The position numbers and the translations under genes are program-made. From Hydractinia symbiolongicarpus (lineage: Eukaryota; Cnidaria; Hydrozoa; Anthoathecata; Hydractiniidae): a DNA stretch of 64,000 bases. The stretch's first letter is position 1; every line of letters begins with the position of its first letter. Below are positions 35,501 to 49,084 of this stretch, in pieces. The stretch is from NCBI RefSeq assembly GCF_029227915.1, contig NC_079886.1, forward strand, positions 17,214,501-17,278,500, given 5' to 3'. Under the pieces are notes generated by a model. The model saw only the letters and a list, made by a program, of their open reading frames with translations, ran no database searches and was not told the origin of the DNA.

Positions 35501-38500
35501 TGCGCTCGTTTCGCCCCTTTTCCCTTTACCCAGAGTCTGCGCGTGATAATGGTGCATTGAGTTTGTAACAACCTAAGGTTGTTTTTTGATAAAGATACAG
35601 CACTTTGTGTGTCACCAGCATATTTTTTAAATGTTTAAAACTCAGATCTATCTCAGGTTTATTTTTTATGGCGGAATGCATGTATTCGAAAGAAGAGTTG
35701 AAGAAAGTCTCTCATGTTGGATTTTATAATCGTTCAATAAAAAGATTTTCTGGAAAAAATGGGGTAAGTGGAAGCTGATTTATTAATACTTTTTTGAGTT
35801 CTCACTTTTAAAATTTAAATGATTTAAGATGACATTCAATGCATTATTAACAAGTTTATTTTCTACTTTAGATTTATTGAAAACGAAAAAAATATTTTCG
35901 ATTTTGGCTCAATTTGTGAATGGATACTGGAAAGAGGTTGTATTCTCTTTTGTTAAACTAGCCATCTAATCAGAAAAACATGCGATAATGAAATCATCGG
36001 TTTGCGTGAACACTACCGAATGCTACTAACACAAAATAAATGTAACGTTGAGATGGTTTCACAAGAGTGGGATGTTCTAAAACAGTTTGTTTCTGGTATG
36101 GTAGTAGGTCACATCAATATCCATTATCAAAAATATTTACAAACAAGGATGTCAAGAGATCCTGCAGTATTGTTTTGCGTTTGATAGAATTTTTGTTGAT
36201 AACACTATTAACAAATGCTAAGTTAGAAGGAGATTTTAGCCGCATGAACAGAATCAAAACGGATTAATGGAATAGATCAGCGCAGGAAGGGCTTGAAATA
36301 CAACTGCGAGTTGGCAAGGAAAGTGTTAATATAACCAACTTCAATCCAAATCGTTATATTCAAATTTGGTACGCAGAAAAAGTTCGAAGATTCAATGGTG
36401 CTAAACGCCGTAAATGAGAAGAAGTGTTACAGACAGAGCAAGCAATAACACAGTGGTGGACATTGCTGCTATCACTTTTTCCGATCTAAAAAGTGAAGAA
36501 GACGATGATAGTGAGCTTTTATAAAAAAAATTAAAGTTTGAATATATATAAATAATAATAAATAATAAAAGATAAATAATAATAATAAATAAAAGAAAAT
36601 TATTCAATGAATCTTTGGTTCACTTTCCCTGACGAGGAGCTGGGAAGGAAGTTATTCGTAACTCATCCACCGTAAAAAAGTGAGCATGCGCGATAAGAAC
36701 TAAAAACAAAAATAAAATGTCTAGATATCGTGTGTGTTAATTGCAGGTACAGGAACTTTGTTTCGGTCTATAAATCCATCGCTGGTGAGAACAAAACTAG
36801 AAAAAAAAATATAAAATCATACAAATTTATCATACTATTACAGTGTTTAAGTATGCTGCAAACTCATTTTCCACCAATCTGAACTTCTGAAATCGGAAAT
36901 TTCCCCTTGAGCAGTCACCATGGGGCCGCACTCGGGAGACACTGAACTAGTTCAAATATAACATGTGCGAAGTATATGATAATTCGAACCCTGGAAGTAA
37001 ATAATATTTTTATTTTTACTCAAAAAGTTTTTAAGCCATGAAATCTTGTGTTGGAATCCAGGTTTTTAATAATAAAATGACTACTTTTAAGAGAAAATTA
37101 AATTTTTTTTACTCTAGATCCAGCTAAAGAAAATCAAGAACCCATAGTGGAAGAAGAACAGGATACAACTGAGGTATTGCGTGTATTTTTATTACATTTA
37201 CATCATATAGCTTGAAGAAACATAACTTCTACATTACAAATTATTATAAAATGAAAAAAATATTATTTGGTGACTTTATTTGCTTGAAATGCATATTTCC
37301 AAAGCATTAAAAACATTTTTCATTAGAATTAAAAATTTTATTTGGTTATAAATTTAACACTAAACGCTGATTAAGTCGAATTGGAACAATGCCCTACTTT
37401 GCACTACTACATGGCACCCCTTAAATGTATTACAGTTTATTTACTGCATGGTACCTTATGTACTACATTTGACCTCCTATTTACTACCTGGCATGTATTA
37501 TGTAGTAATATTGTTTGCATCCAGGCCTGATACAAGTCGTTTTTATTGAGCTTATTTAGGAATTATTCAGGTCATATGTTATATTTAAATATATTTTTTG
37601 TTTTAGGAACAAGATGAATTTGATCCATTTACAGATGAAGAGGAATTTGAGGTAGGCAAAAAGAAGAATGCTTAGATATGTTTTGGTTTAGAAGAAAAAC
37701 CAAGCATTTGCACCAAATCCTTATCATTGAAAAAAAACTTTTGTTTTGGGTCTGATAAAAAAGTTTTAATATTTGTTAAATATTGTCACATAAAATTAGG
37801 TTTGTTAGCTGTAAAAAAACAGAGCATCTATTTTTATCACAGTAGGATATCAAAAGTTCGTTGTGCATACCATATCGGCACATGAATCTCAAGATCTCAA
37901 GTTATATTCAGTTATACTATTCATAACGTTTTCAGATGTGTTGACATACTGTACATCCTATCCTGTACATCATCTTAAGTTAGATATAGTATGTTAGCTA
38001 GAAGGCCTCATTTAAGGGTTTTATTGCTTGGAAATTTATATAAAGTGTACATGTTTTTATATAACTTTTTAAATTTTTTTCTACTAGGGTTACAATAAAG
38101 ATAAAACTGTGAAAGCGAAAATACCAAGCTCTGGTTTGAAAATTACAAAGGTGATTTTCTTGTTGTTGCATTTTTTGTTCTATAAGCTTAAAGACATCAT
38201 TAACATTAAAATTTGGCGTTATTATTTTCTTGCTCTGAACTCTAAAAACCTCATCAGTAGAGAGAGCATGGTCGATTAAAAGGCTGCAATAGAAAGGGAT
38301 GTAGCCATAATTTTTACTGTTGTTATTTTAAAGTTTAAATAAGTTTCTTTAGCTTTTGAATGTTAAAATAAAAGCAAAAGTTGAAATAAAACAAGACTCA
38401 TTATTAGGAAGCTGAATCAAAAATCTTAAACTTCACTAAGCAAAATATTTTGCTGGAAGACTAACTTGTTTAAACAATGAAATTTATCATTGGATAGATC

Positions 38501-41500
38501 ATCTGTATCCTTGTTTTTTCAATTGGTGGTGCATCAGTAAAGTGATGACCATCAATATAGCAAAATTGTTTGAGTAAATCTTTGGACAGTAACACTGACA
38601 TTTTACGCTAAAACAATCTTCTTCAAAGGTTCCTGTTCATCTTCGAGCTGGCTGGCAAGCGTTTTACTTGGAGATCTTAACACTTGTTGGCATCCTGGTA
38701 TATGCTGCAAATTTTTTTACTGGCAAAAACAAAAATTCAAACTTAGCAACCTCATGGTAAGTAAGTTTGAATTTGAGGAGGTTTAAATTTGGATAATTAT
38801 TGAATTTGCATTGTAGCTACCATAGATGATGGATTTTATTTCTTCATCTTATTTTTACCTTGTATTGATTCTTACATTTTCATAAGCAATTAAGTTGCTA
38901 AGGGATAAAAGACTCTTATTTGGCTCAAAAACTTGGCAACTGGTCAGACTGAAAACTTAAAGCAACCTATGAAACATTAATTTAAAAGACTGAAGATTAC
39001 GATAATAAATTCTCTTGAGAATTATTTAAACGGGAATTCTTGTTTGCAATTTTGCAAATAAGCTATTTTTTTAGCTTTAATTTTTTTAATTAAATCTAGA
39101 TTTTAAAAAAAATTAATCTTTGCAAAATGGAAAACCTAATTAAATGTTGCGAACATTGGAGAATTTTTGTGAAAGAAATTGCAAAATATATGAAACTTTG
39201 TAATAGGCAATGTGTAAATTTTAGGCAAAATTTATTTCACGCTAAAATATATTCCCTTCAGATAGGATTATTGTGTACTTTTACAACAGACGCTTTAGCT
39301 GCCATTTATTTAGATATTGCCTATTTGCATCTTTTTTTAATTTGTATTACTTTACATTAGGCTTAGTATTTTGTATATTGTTAAAGATATTGTTATATCC
39401 TTTTGCCAAATTGTCATCCATGGCACAAACCCAGGGCATTTTTAAGGTCGTTTATCGTAGATACAATTTGTGATGGATATAGTTTCTGTAACAGAATTGT
39501 ATTGTACACGTCCTGTTTTCTTAGGTTTAAAGCGCACAAGCCGTTGTTAGAGCAACACTTTAGCATAGTTGGTGATGATGGCATGAGCAAAGAACCGCAA
39601 AGCGGTGTTCTGGTAAAGGAGAGTGAGAGCGTGTACACACTGTGGTGTACTGGACGGCAGTACTGTGAAGGCATGCTAGTTGAGTTAAGACTACTGAAGC
39701 GACACGATTTAGTTAATGTTATCTCACAAATGCTACGACCCAAATCAGAAATTGTCAAAATCACAATTTACATGGATGACGAGGATATGGATAATTTTGT
39801 GTTTGCACTGTTGCCGAAAAAGCAGGCTTCGAAGTATCAAAAAGAGTTACAGGATTTGGTGAGTGCAAGGCTTTAGAAAAGCTTATTAATGTGCAAGTTG
39901 CCCTTTAACCTGGAAAACCAGTATTTCTTATTTAAAAATTCTTTCTTAGAACCCTCATCAACCTATTGCAGTTTTCATTACATTTTATTACAATGTTACA
40001 TAACTGATGGTCATGAAATAAAGTAGTAGTATATATATATAGTATATAGTTGTGTATACTATTAATTTTAGAGCTTTTTCTGTGGCGAGAAGAAATCTGC
40101 AGAAAGATTTGATTTGCCTAACTTTGCTTTGTTGTCTGAGTCAGGCGAAGTCAACGAGTTTGTACTTAGTACTCAGGTATGTGTTATGTTTTGTTTTTAT
40201 TATTGACGTTCATCAGCATTGAAATTCACTTGTTTAAATAACATGCATGTTTTTAGATCTGTAACATCATAAGGAAGTATGAAGATTGTTTTGAAGCGAT
40301 GCATTTTTCGGATCAGTTTGTGGGACCGAAAAAAGATGAAGGGTTAGTTTTCCAAAAAAATTTTTTATTTATTTTGGTGATTGGTCACAGCCTTCTCAAA
40401 ATCTCGAACAAGGTAATGTCTCCACCTTCAGGAATATTTTACACTGTTTTCATTTTAAGTGGTCAATATTTGACATCCAAAGTTGTCCAATGTTTTTAAT
40501 GGTTCTCTCACCCTTTGATGTTAAAATATTTTTCTATTGTCTTATATTCTAAAATCTATATTATAATACCCGTATACGTCTGTCTGTCTATCTGTCACGC
40601 AAAATGGTAGCTTAGCTGCGCTAGTAGCGAGACGCACGTAATGTGGTATAAAAAGGACGGGCGAACCCGTGGATTTTTCCACGGGCTAACGACTAGTACT
40701 TTAAAAAAGGATAAATTTATATGAGAGCTATTAAGCTAGATTTTCACCCAAGACCAACAGATTGTGATCAGAATAATACTTTAATTTGATTGGTTATTTT
40801 TTATTTTTTATTTACAATTCTGTCCACGAGAAAAGTGGAAATGATTTCAACTTTCACTTTAAATTGAAACAGCTTGATATGTTTTTTTTAAAGAAGCAGT
40901 TTTCTGATTCAAGTAGAGTAAAATTTACAATAACTGATAATCCGCGAAAATTGGTAAACCGTTAAAACTTGTAACTTTAGCCTGTTTTTAAATTTTCAGG
41001 GAAGAGGATGCGAATGCTAAGCCGAAGAAACCCAAGAAAGTTTTGATTTTTGAATTTAAAAGTATGTTTTATTATTTTTTGCATCAACACACAAGGATGA
41101 AGGATTACTCTTATGTTTCATAACATGATGACAGGACATTCGTCGTGAACTCTGTCGTCATTTTCATAACCTATTATAAGAATGTTAGAAATCTAACCAG
41201 CATAGTATCACTGAGTGATGCAGGGTTGCCAAAATCAGGGAAATCAAGGAAATTTGATTTAGATCAGGGAAAGTTATGGATTTTTCACATTTATGGTGGT
41301 TCAGTAGTATATGTATATAAGTCTTAAATTTTGTACTAGCGTACAAAATTTAAGACTTATATCTTCTCTTGGTATTCATGAGGAATCTTTATTCTAAGTT
41401 TGTAAGGTTTAATTATGTATAAAATCAGGGTAAAATATCGAAAAAAACAATAAAAAATTAAGGAAATAAAGGGAATAAAAATGACGGTGATGTTTTAATT

Positions 41501-44500
41501 TCAAATTGATCTATTTAGGTAAAACCTTTTTTCGGCTGTCGTAATCTCTTCTTCCATACAATCAGTCATACGAAGTGGCCATGGTTGACTTACAAGAAAA
41601 AATCCCAAAATTATAACTTGATTTTTGGTTAAAAAGGTGTGGCGACCGTAGTGGACCACACGTTAGACCACACGTTCACTATAACCTATATAAAACAATA
41701 TATTATCTTGTTGTTACAAAGGAAGTGTCACTTCTTTAAAAAAGTTTCTAATGTGTTTTTTTCTTTTAGTTCCGGGTAATGGTCGAACAAAAGCAAGCGA
41801 TATGGGTGCCACTGAAGCGCTAGTTAAAATGGTTTTGTTTATGATTGACCGCATTAAAAGTTTTCGGCTTAGTCAGCAAGTAAGATGTTTGTACTTTTGT
41901 TACGGCGATAGTTAAGTCTTACATTTCTCTTGTAGAATAGAAAACCTTATTCGTTTTTGTTCCTTGTTTCATCAAATGGTAAGTACTAGACTTACCGTTT
42001 GATGAAAATGATTTTGATCGGAAACGGCTTTGAATAATTTAAGTGTAAATTCAAATGTTAAGTTTTTCAAAGCCCTGCAAAATTAAGTCTTTAACAGCTG
42101 TAAGCCTTGCACCAGCCCTAGCCTTTTGTCTTTAAAAATTTCCTATGAAAAGCGTAGTTTTAGATAAAAAAATTTTTCAATAGGCTCGACAGAAAAGCGA
42201 CAAGAAGAGACGTGAAGTTGAGCAATCCTTTTTGAAGCAATCGCATGCCCAACGACAAGAGGTATGATAGATATTCATATTATGCTCAGTTTTTAATATG
42301 TATATTCACAGCGCATGTCAAGTGGGACCCCACAACTCGCAGTTAAAAGTCGTGTGTGTGTTTATATCAGTGAAAAGCAGGTTTTCCGCCATGTGAAGAA
42401 AGACAGGAGGCTCTAAAAAACAACGGCGTTAAACATGCAAATATTTCAGCGGACGGCACATATGTTCACGTCGTGTATTGGCCATTTTATAAAAATGTTT
42501 AAGGTGCAATAAAATTTCTTATAAACCTATTTGCTTTTAAATACGCTAGTATATTCTAATTGACTCGTGGTAGAAGTTTAGAAAAGCTAGCTTGATTTAA
42601 TAGCGATCACATGACATGGCCTGAACATTGCAGTCGCAGTATGCAAAAGATGTGATTGGTTAATTTGCCAAAAATATATATTGAATTTTCTGGTTTTTCT
42701 AAGGGGAAAGTGCGATTTCGTTGTTCAAAATATTGGTAAGGATCAAGTTTTAGATCTGTTCAAAAACAAACAAGAAGATTTAGAGAATTTAACAGACATA
42801 CTGTTTCTAAAATTCACCCTACACTCAGGAACGTTTTAATATAATGCCTCCACTGACTAAGGTAGAGAATGCTTAAAAAAAAGTTGTTTACTTTGTTGAT
42901 ATTCGCCCAGTGTGAAGATTCGACCAGGTAACCTTATCTAGTCTGTCTTTTTTTAAAGTGCCGAACGAGAGTCTTGAAACCAAAATTACGAACAGAAATT
43001 TTTTTAAACACAAGTCAATGAAAATCAGATTAAAAAAAAATTAAAAAATATATAACTATAACTTTCTACATCTGTTAACATATTTTTGAAAAGCTATTTT
43101 AAGGCTTTTTTCTGTGACTAAACACTAATAAATTTGATATCCGAAGCTAAATAATATTGCATAACTTACGATAAAGACGTTTGTTTTTACCCTTTTTTAT
43201 TTGACAATTATGTTTTATTTATAAACTATCACATGGCTATTTTTTGTAATTATGCATTGATTATCTCCTTCGTGGACATTTGCTTTAATTAAGAAGCTAT
43301 CCAACTTCTTATTGGTGAGGCAAAATGTTGCTGCCGAAACCAAACGCTCATACTTTGCTTCGCAGCATAACTGAATACCATCATTCTTTTACAGTCTGAT
43401 CAATTTGATTGTAAATTTTTTGGGGGTAGTTCAAGGTTTTCTGAGATATCTGTATCAACCCAAAATAACTAAAAAAAAAAGAAAAATGTCTAAAATGCTA
43501 AAAAAGGAAAAACCAACTGACAAATTAATTTCCAACAATTGTTTTTCTTTTTTTAGGCTGCGCAGGCGCGTCGAGAAGAGAAACTGAGGGTGGAAAAAGA
43601 AAAGTTGATGGCCGAAGAAGATCCAGACAAACAAAGACGTATGGAGGTAAACGCTGTTTCTTTATAGGAAAATGCTTTATAAGAATATCAGGCTGGGTTA
43701 GAATTTGTAAAAATATATAGGTGATAATTTATTGGTATATTAACAAAAAACAAATTTCCACCCATGAAAGTATTGCAGTCCCCCTTGATATTAATTTAGA
43801 GAAAATCTGAAATAATTTTGTTGATTAAATTTATGTATTTACATTGGGCCTTATATAAATACGTATCCAGAAACCCTTGATGCAGGAACCCTTATTTTTA
43901 ATATATGTTTTATGTATTTCGCGTTCGTAAAATTTCAGGCTGAACATTGTTGTATTCATTTGAAAATTCTAATTCTTTCTTCTTAAGTTCTATAACTTCT
44001 AACCACCCCCATTATTTTTAACCCTCCCAATAGTAATGAAAATTGCAACTCGAAGTCTAATAACATTGTAATTATATCAGTATTTCAACTCTTATTGTTC
44101 TTGTATTATTTTTATTGCAATTTGCTTGTTATTTGAAGTAAAAACAGTTTCCATCACATTTTCCCATTTCGAAAATAATTTTTGTGGAATTTATTTTCAC
44201 AACCTGTTAATTTTACTCAAATTTTGTCGAAGATATTTTTGCGATTTGTAGCTTAAGTTTCATTTTGAAGGGTTTAATTTTGTGAAATGGACTCAAATTC
44301 GCGAAAATATCTTTCGCAAAAATTTCTGGTCGCGAAACCTTTTCCATAACGGTACGGTACATTTCGGTAACTTACGGTATTCGTAGGTGTTCGCGTACAC
44401 ATGGTGTATACGCAGTAAAAAATTTGACGTGTTTCTTTTTTTCAGGACATGATGACAAAACGAGATGCTAAGAGACGTGGACCGAAGGTGAAAAGTTTAA

Positions 44501-44514
44501 AAGTTCGGATGTAG
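29518..44514 (+). CDS. CCDC47: CCDC47/calumin, ER translocon PAT-complex subunit, 13 exons, 477 aa
   Basis: Exons: 29518-29725, 37118-37173, 37607-37651, 38088-38150, 38629-38756, 39525-39858, 40072-40176, 40257-40342, 41000-41061, 41770-41879, 42184-42261, 43557-43646, 44446-44514. All junctions are GT..AG with matching phases; total 1434 nt to TAG. Visible parts: signal peptide (about residues 1-21), very acidic segment (22-103), one membrane segment (about 135-154), then the conserved cytosolic domain with LWCTGRQYCEGMLVELRLLKR, MDDEDMDNFVFA and MHFSDQFVGPK, and a Lys/Arg-rich coiled-coil tail (RREEKLRVEKEKL, EEDPDKQRR). Human CCDC47 is 483 aa with the same order. Family knowledge: with Asterix it forms the PAT complex that chaperones multipass membrane proteins during ER insertion. 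The 7.4-kb intron 1 is packed with repeats. Confidence 0.97.
30289..31060. repeat. Minisatellite, about 15 copies of a ~52-bp unit
   Basis: In CCDC47 intron 1. Each unit has AAAAGTTTAAAAACGAAAAA, then CGGTGATAGAAATG, a run of T, then AGATCGCATTTT. About 15 GAAATG landmarks occur at roughly 51-54-bp spacing. Higher-order structure is visible: a two-to-three-unit block near 30293 recurs near 30561, and another block near 30690 recurs near 30845. Confidence 0.9.
32106..32165. repeat. Three-copy 19-20-bp tandem repeat
   Basis: AAAATGCTGCTTTATAAT is repeated three times with small changes. In CCDC47 intron 1. Confidence 0.85.
32694..32958. repeat. Cluster of nine CCTGA-N3-TCAGG-type palindromes
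   Basis: The motif CCTGAGCGTCAGG or a close variant occurs at about 32700, 32738, 32776, 32810, 32836, 32863, 32885, 32907 and 32946. Some copies keep only the right half (GTGTCAGG). The first lies in a perfect 25-nt dyad, 32694-32718 (GCATATCCTGA, GCG, inverted arm). TGTCAGGTGCACACCAAT is also directly repeated within the cluster. It is non-coding and lies in CCDC47 intron 1. Function unknown. Confidence 0.85.
35668..36417 (+). pseudogene. hAT-family transposase remnant
   Basis: The C-terminal hAT dimerisation region is clear: FLLITLLTNAKLEGDFSRMNRIKTD, then after an in-frame stop, WNRSAQEGLEIQLRVGK, NFNPNRYIQIWY and KVRRFNGAK, ending in TGA at about 36417. Upstream frames at 36002-36184 add related sequence in another frame. 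A short frame from 35668 (MAECMYSKEELKK..) ending at a GTAAGT donor may be the transposase N-terminus, but this is weak. Frameshifts and stops make it inactive. Element ends and an 8-bp duplication were not found. It lies in CCDC47 intron 1. Confidence 0.75.
40561..40697. repeat. Dispersed short repeat with CCACGGG hairpin
   Basis: Starts with TCTGTCTGTCTATCTGTC and ends with a CCCGTGGA-TTTT-TCCACGGG hairpin (40666-40685), then CTAACGACTAG. Two diverged relatives lie in tandem at 56447-56657, sharing CCACGGGCTA(A/C)(C/G)GACTAG-type ends. It is in CCDC47 intron 8. Confidence 0.65.
41215..41480. repeat. CAGGGAAA-type dispersed repeat with internal palindrome
   Basis: CAGGGTTGCCAAAATCAGGG followed by repeated ATCAGGG words. 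It includes a perfect inverted repeat with 22-bp arms, 41315-41336 and 41341-41362, separated by TAGC. In CCDC47 intron 9. Confidence 0.6.
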
Positions 44515-45450
44515 CACGTTTTTCTCGATATAAAGAAGGTTGTAAAATTCACTTTGAAAGGAAGGTTAAGGTGACGAACTAATGCAGTTTGAAGATGCGG
44601 TGCGGCGTAGCCTTGATAATCAGATTTTACTGTTTTTATATAAATTGGAACGAATTTAAAAAATTGTAATACAACAAACAAAAGAAATTTTTTGAAATAG
44701 CTCTGTGATTTTTCTGAAGATAATGCTTTATTAAAAGAAAGCAATGCCTTAACACGAAACTTTTTGGTGTGGCTGGATTTTCATTGCTAGTGCACAGTTC
44801 CTTGGTATCTAAGTTTTAAACCTTTGCACAGTCCACAGCATGCGTCGTTAGCGCTATTAAAGTAACTTAAAGTTAATTAACTCCTATATATACGGAGGTT
44901 TGGCACTCAAGGGCTAAAATATGCTGATATCAGCAGCAAAAATCTGAAAATCATAAGGCAGAACCACATTTTTTCCTCGACGTTGTCCGTCATTTTGGCT
45001 AGCGCTGAAACTTGTGAACGAGACGCAGTTGGAAGTTAAATGCTAAGAAATGCCAAGATGGTGCAAGGGAAAGAAGAGGAAGTCTTAAGTAATTTTTTTT
45101 CATTGGATTTACAAGAATTTGAGGTACCCCACAATGAGAAGTAAAGAACAGAAACGCCTTTCTGATGTCTGCTGATGAGGGATGGTCACATCTGGATAAT
45201 ATTTATTTTGTGATTTTAAGCTACCTAGCTAGTACCATGCCAGCACTCCAGGGACGCATTTGTTATTAAATATATTATTTTTATGTAGCTAGCTACACAA
45301 AAGAATTTTAAAGGCATTCTGTCATTTTAAATAAAGATAGCTACCTGCTAGCAATTTGGACCTCCCATAACAGTGAACAGTCAAGACTTGAGTATATAGC
45401 TAGTTCGGTATGCAAGGCATTGCATGTTGGTTAAAAATGTTGTCATGACA

Positions 45451-45563
45451 AACAGAAACCTATTTTTCATAAATGAATTTCTGCAAATATTCAGGTTTCT
45501 TTTATCGAACAGAAACCTATTTTTCATAAATAAATTTCGTGGATTTTCAGGTTTCTTTTATGA
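45451..45563. repeat. Tandem pair of ~57-bp units with AGAAACCT/AGGTTTCT dyad
   Basis: Units 45451-45507 and 45508-45563 both start AACAGAAACCTATTTTTCAT and end AGGTTTCTTTTAT. Each unit can fold through its AGAAACCT and AGGTTTCT ends. Confidence 0.8.
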
Positions 45564-48500
45564 AATAACAAAATTTTGGAAAGTATAGCCAGAAGTAATA
45601 TTCGCTTGGAGCCGGAAGACCTAAAGTCTCTATCCAGGTTAAGACTTAGTAAAGGGTAAACTGTGTCACACTGAGGACACTTAGTGTAATGTGTTACAAA
45701 GCCAGTGGAGCGCTTATAGCATTAAAGGTATAATACATTTTTCATAAACCAACATTCGCAGGATTTATGATGAAGCCTATTGTTACTTCTGCAAAGCAAA
45801 TACAGTTTTTTAGCATTTTTCATTTTGCATAATAAGTTCCTGTAGATATTCAAAAATTAATTGTGAGTGGCACCAGGCTGAGCGATTAGTGCAAGTTAAC
45901 GTGTTGCAGATCCAGGTGGACAAAAAAATAACTTCTAACCACTTTGTATTTATACGGCATAAAATTTAGATTACGTATTTGGCACTGTGCTTTAGAAGCT
46001 CATTCCCACTTTCTCTGAGCTGGTTAAGGTATTTGGTCCTAAACCTGGGACACATTTTATCTGTTTGAATTATTTTGAATCCTGATAATCACTTTTGAAT
46101 GTTTTCTGTACACATGGCTTGTCAAAATTGGTATGCTATCAAAAACAGTTTATCGGCGTCTCCAAAAATGGCTAAATTCAGGAACTCAAAAACTATGATA
46201 GTAGTAAAAAAAATTTTGGGTCCATTTCATCAAACTGGTCTAAAAACATATAATACTAAGTTTCAAGTCATTATTTCAATTTTTACTGAAGTAATAGGAC
46301 TTTTACTTAGTATAGTTTTAGCATAGTTTTTCATACCGCTGACAATAAAATGGCTGCAGGGACTAATCGGTTTGAAATTAATTTATAACATTTTAATAAC
46401 AACCTTTTTTTCTGATGTGTTTTTATTTTCCTGCAAAAGTTGTTCCATAGCTTACGTATATGACATTATGATAAGGACGAAAAAGTTACTGTGCGACATG
46501 GGTTTTAAACCTTAAAAATTTCCAGCGAGAAATTTGAAAACTAATAAATGACAAAATCGCAAAAGTTTATATTAAAAATTTTCAATTTTTGTTAATGTGA
46601 AAGTAATCCACTTGAAAAGGTTTCTGAGGTTTTTTATGAAGAAATCTTCCATATTACCCATATGGGGTAACTTGATGAATAATGAATTTTCCCGCAGGTG
46701 TTCTGTAGTGTGTGTAATATAATTTTAAAAATTGTGATGTAATTTTCCTCTTAAGTTTTGACTTTTAACCCAGCTAAAAATCTCAGCCTTGTCCTTTCAT
46801 ACTTAGTCTAGCTAGCTATAGCGAAAAGGTTTAATATTTAAATTTGACCTATTTTACTGAGTATTAAGTAATAAATGCTAGTTTAATCCTTAATCTAGCT
46901 ATATAGGGTATCTAAGCTACCTGTAAGAACAACATCAAACAACGTCGAGGCCGTTCCCTTTTTTAAACAAACCTAGTGGTATTTTTGTAATAAGTACCAA
47001 ATTTTATGTGAGCATTTCTTGCGCTTTTGAGTGTAACCAAAGTGCCCTGTACGTAAATCCTAAACATTTATGTCATTGGCTCACTCTTTACGAATGACAC
47101 CACATAACAAAAAAAACCGTGCTTTGCTATTTCCCCTAGCTTCTACCGAGATTTGGTTGTGATATCAGAATTAATTGTCTTTAACGATTCATTGCAATAT
47201 ACTTAACTAAGTATTCATGCAAAATAGCAGAGCGGGTTTTCTACGTAAGATGGAATTGAAATGTTATGAATCAATTTTTCTGTTGAAATCAAATCGAAAA
47301 TACAAATTTTATAAATTTGCTAATTTTTTCAACCACATCCCGGGTGGCTAAAGGAATGTTAAAGTGCAAAAATATAATTGTCTGAGATTTAAAACGTCCA
47401 TAATCAACTTGACTGAATGTTTGTAAAAAAAAGCCGTTTGAAATTTTCCCCAAAAATTAGGTTAAAAATTGTCCGAAATTATTTTGTACGAGAATTCTTT
47501 GTCCAGAATTTTTTTTTGGCCGAACTTTTTTGCACTTAATAGGACAATATGAACAAGAAATACCATACTTAGTTTTTTATAAGCATGCAGTTGATTTTGA
47601 GGCTCAGTATGCTTAAGATTTTTCCAGTTTGAGCCTTAAAGTATGCTTAGCAATATGCGTATTTCCGAACTCTCGTTCAAACCTTTTCTTTTTCAAGAAT
47701 AAAGATTGCATATTGGATTTGCGTAAAGCTACGTAACTTAAATATGAAAATTAGAGAAAACGGTAATTGTATGTATCCGAATTTTTTTGTGCCGAACTTC
47801 TATACGCCGAAATTTTGGGGTGTTAAGCTATGTTCTGAGCTTTAATGTATGGTAATCATTATGCTTAGTTTTAGAAAAATTTTGAGCTTAAGTATGCGTA
47901 TAAGCGTTATGCTTATATAAAAAAAGAGTGTTATTTTACAAAAAAAAATAGTAGCACACCTAGGTTTTCCCGAAAATTGTCATTAGCTAAGCCGTAAGAA
48001 AAAACAAATTATTATAAGAAAACGTCCTGATGGAATAATCACTTGAGTTAGGAGCAACAAAACATCGCATAACACTCGGGTCATCAACGAAACATGTTTA
48101 ACAAAGGCTACGTAATTAAAGTTAATCCTGTCATTTGTGGCAACAAAGGTTGTCGCTTAGCAATAATGAAGCTTGTTATTCAATTTATAATTATGCTTGT
48201 ATTGCGTTGTTTCTCTCTGTTGAACTTTTATATTTATGAATGTTTTTTTACACGTCGACAGATGAGAAAACATTTGTCAAATAAAAGTTGGACGCTGCTA
48301 TTTTACAGTATTAGTTTGTATTTTACGAGTTCTTGCGTATTCTATTCTTAAATGTTTTTGTTTTTGGTGAAAGTGTTTTTTCATCTATACTCATCTACAG
48401 ATAAGGTGTTAAGTTTACGACCTGTTGCAAATAAAACGCTGCAGGATCAGTAAAGCGTTTTAACATCTACTCAAAATCTGCATTCTCTAAAGTTTTGGTT

Positions 48501-49014
48501 GCACTCTGATAAAAATAGCAAAGGAAAGAAACCAAAACACAGTAAACATGATGTTTACATTAAGATTTTGAAAAAGTTTTCACCTAGTATTTTTCGTTCA
48601 AATGAAGGAAGGAACATAGCTAGAATAATTCTCCATTTCATCAGAAAGTGACTACTCAATTATTCAATAACAATAACTGAACAAATAAGTGGCATTAATT
48701 TTCCAGTTTTAACCGACTACTAGTTATACCTGCAACAAATATAGCCCATCGATTTGTTTTGCTAACCTTGTGTCTTAAACTTCATTGTTTTTTTCAAGTA
48801 TATGTAATTTGCTTCAATTTACTTTATCAGTTTTATAAGAACAAATACAGACTAGCTCATAGAATTTAACATCATGTAGAATTTGAGAATTTTTTGCAGA
48901 GAACTATTTTCCAAGGACAAAAAGGACAAAAGGCTAATTATCTTTATTTTTGTCTTGCGAGCTAAGCAGCATAATCGCTTGTTGCACGCAGGCGTTAAAG
49001 CTTCTGGAGACCAC

Positions 49015-49084
49015 CCTCGTTTTCAGGGCTTTTCGCCTTTTGATATGAGAGAAGGCAACAAAAAAATCGTGGGAACGAGAATGT
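49015..49084. repeat. Short inverted-end repeat (CCCTCGTT..AACGAG type)
   Basis: CCCTCGTTTTCAGGGCTTTT at the left, GTGGGAACGAGA at the right, with GCCTTTT..GAAGGC between. Same family as 49788-49891 and probably 59394-59446. Confidence 0.55.

Noticed and set aside
48094-48351. 85-codon frame with a hydrophobic stretch
   Set aside because: AT-rich hydrophobic codons arise by chance; no motif, no exon context, no signal of a family.
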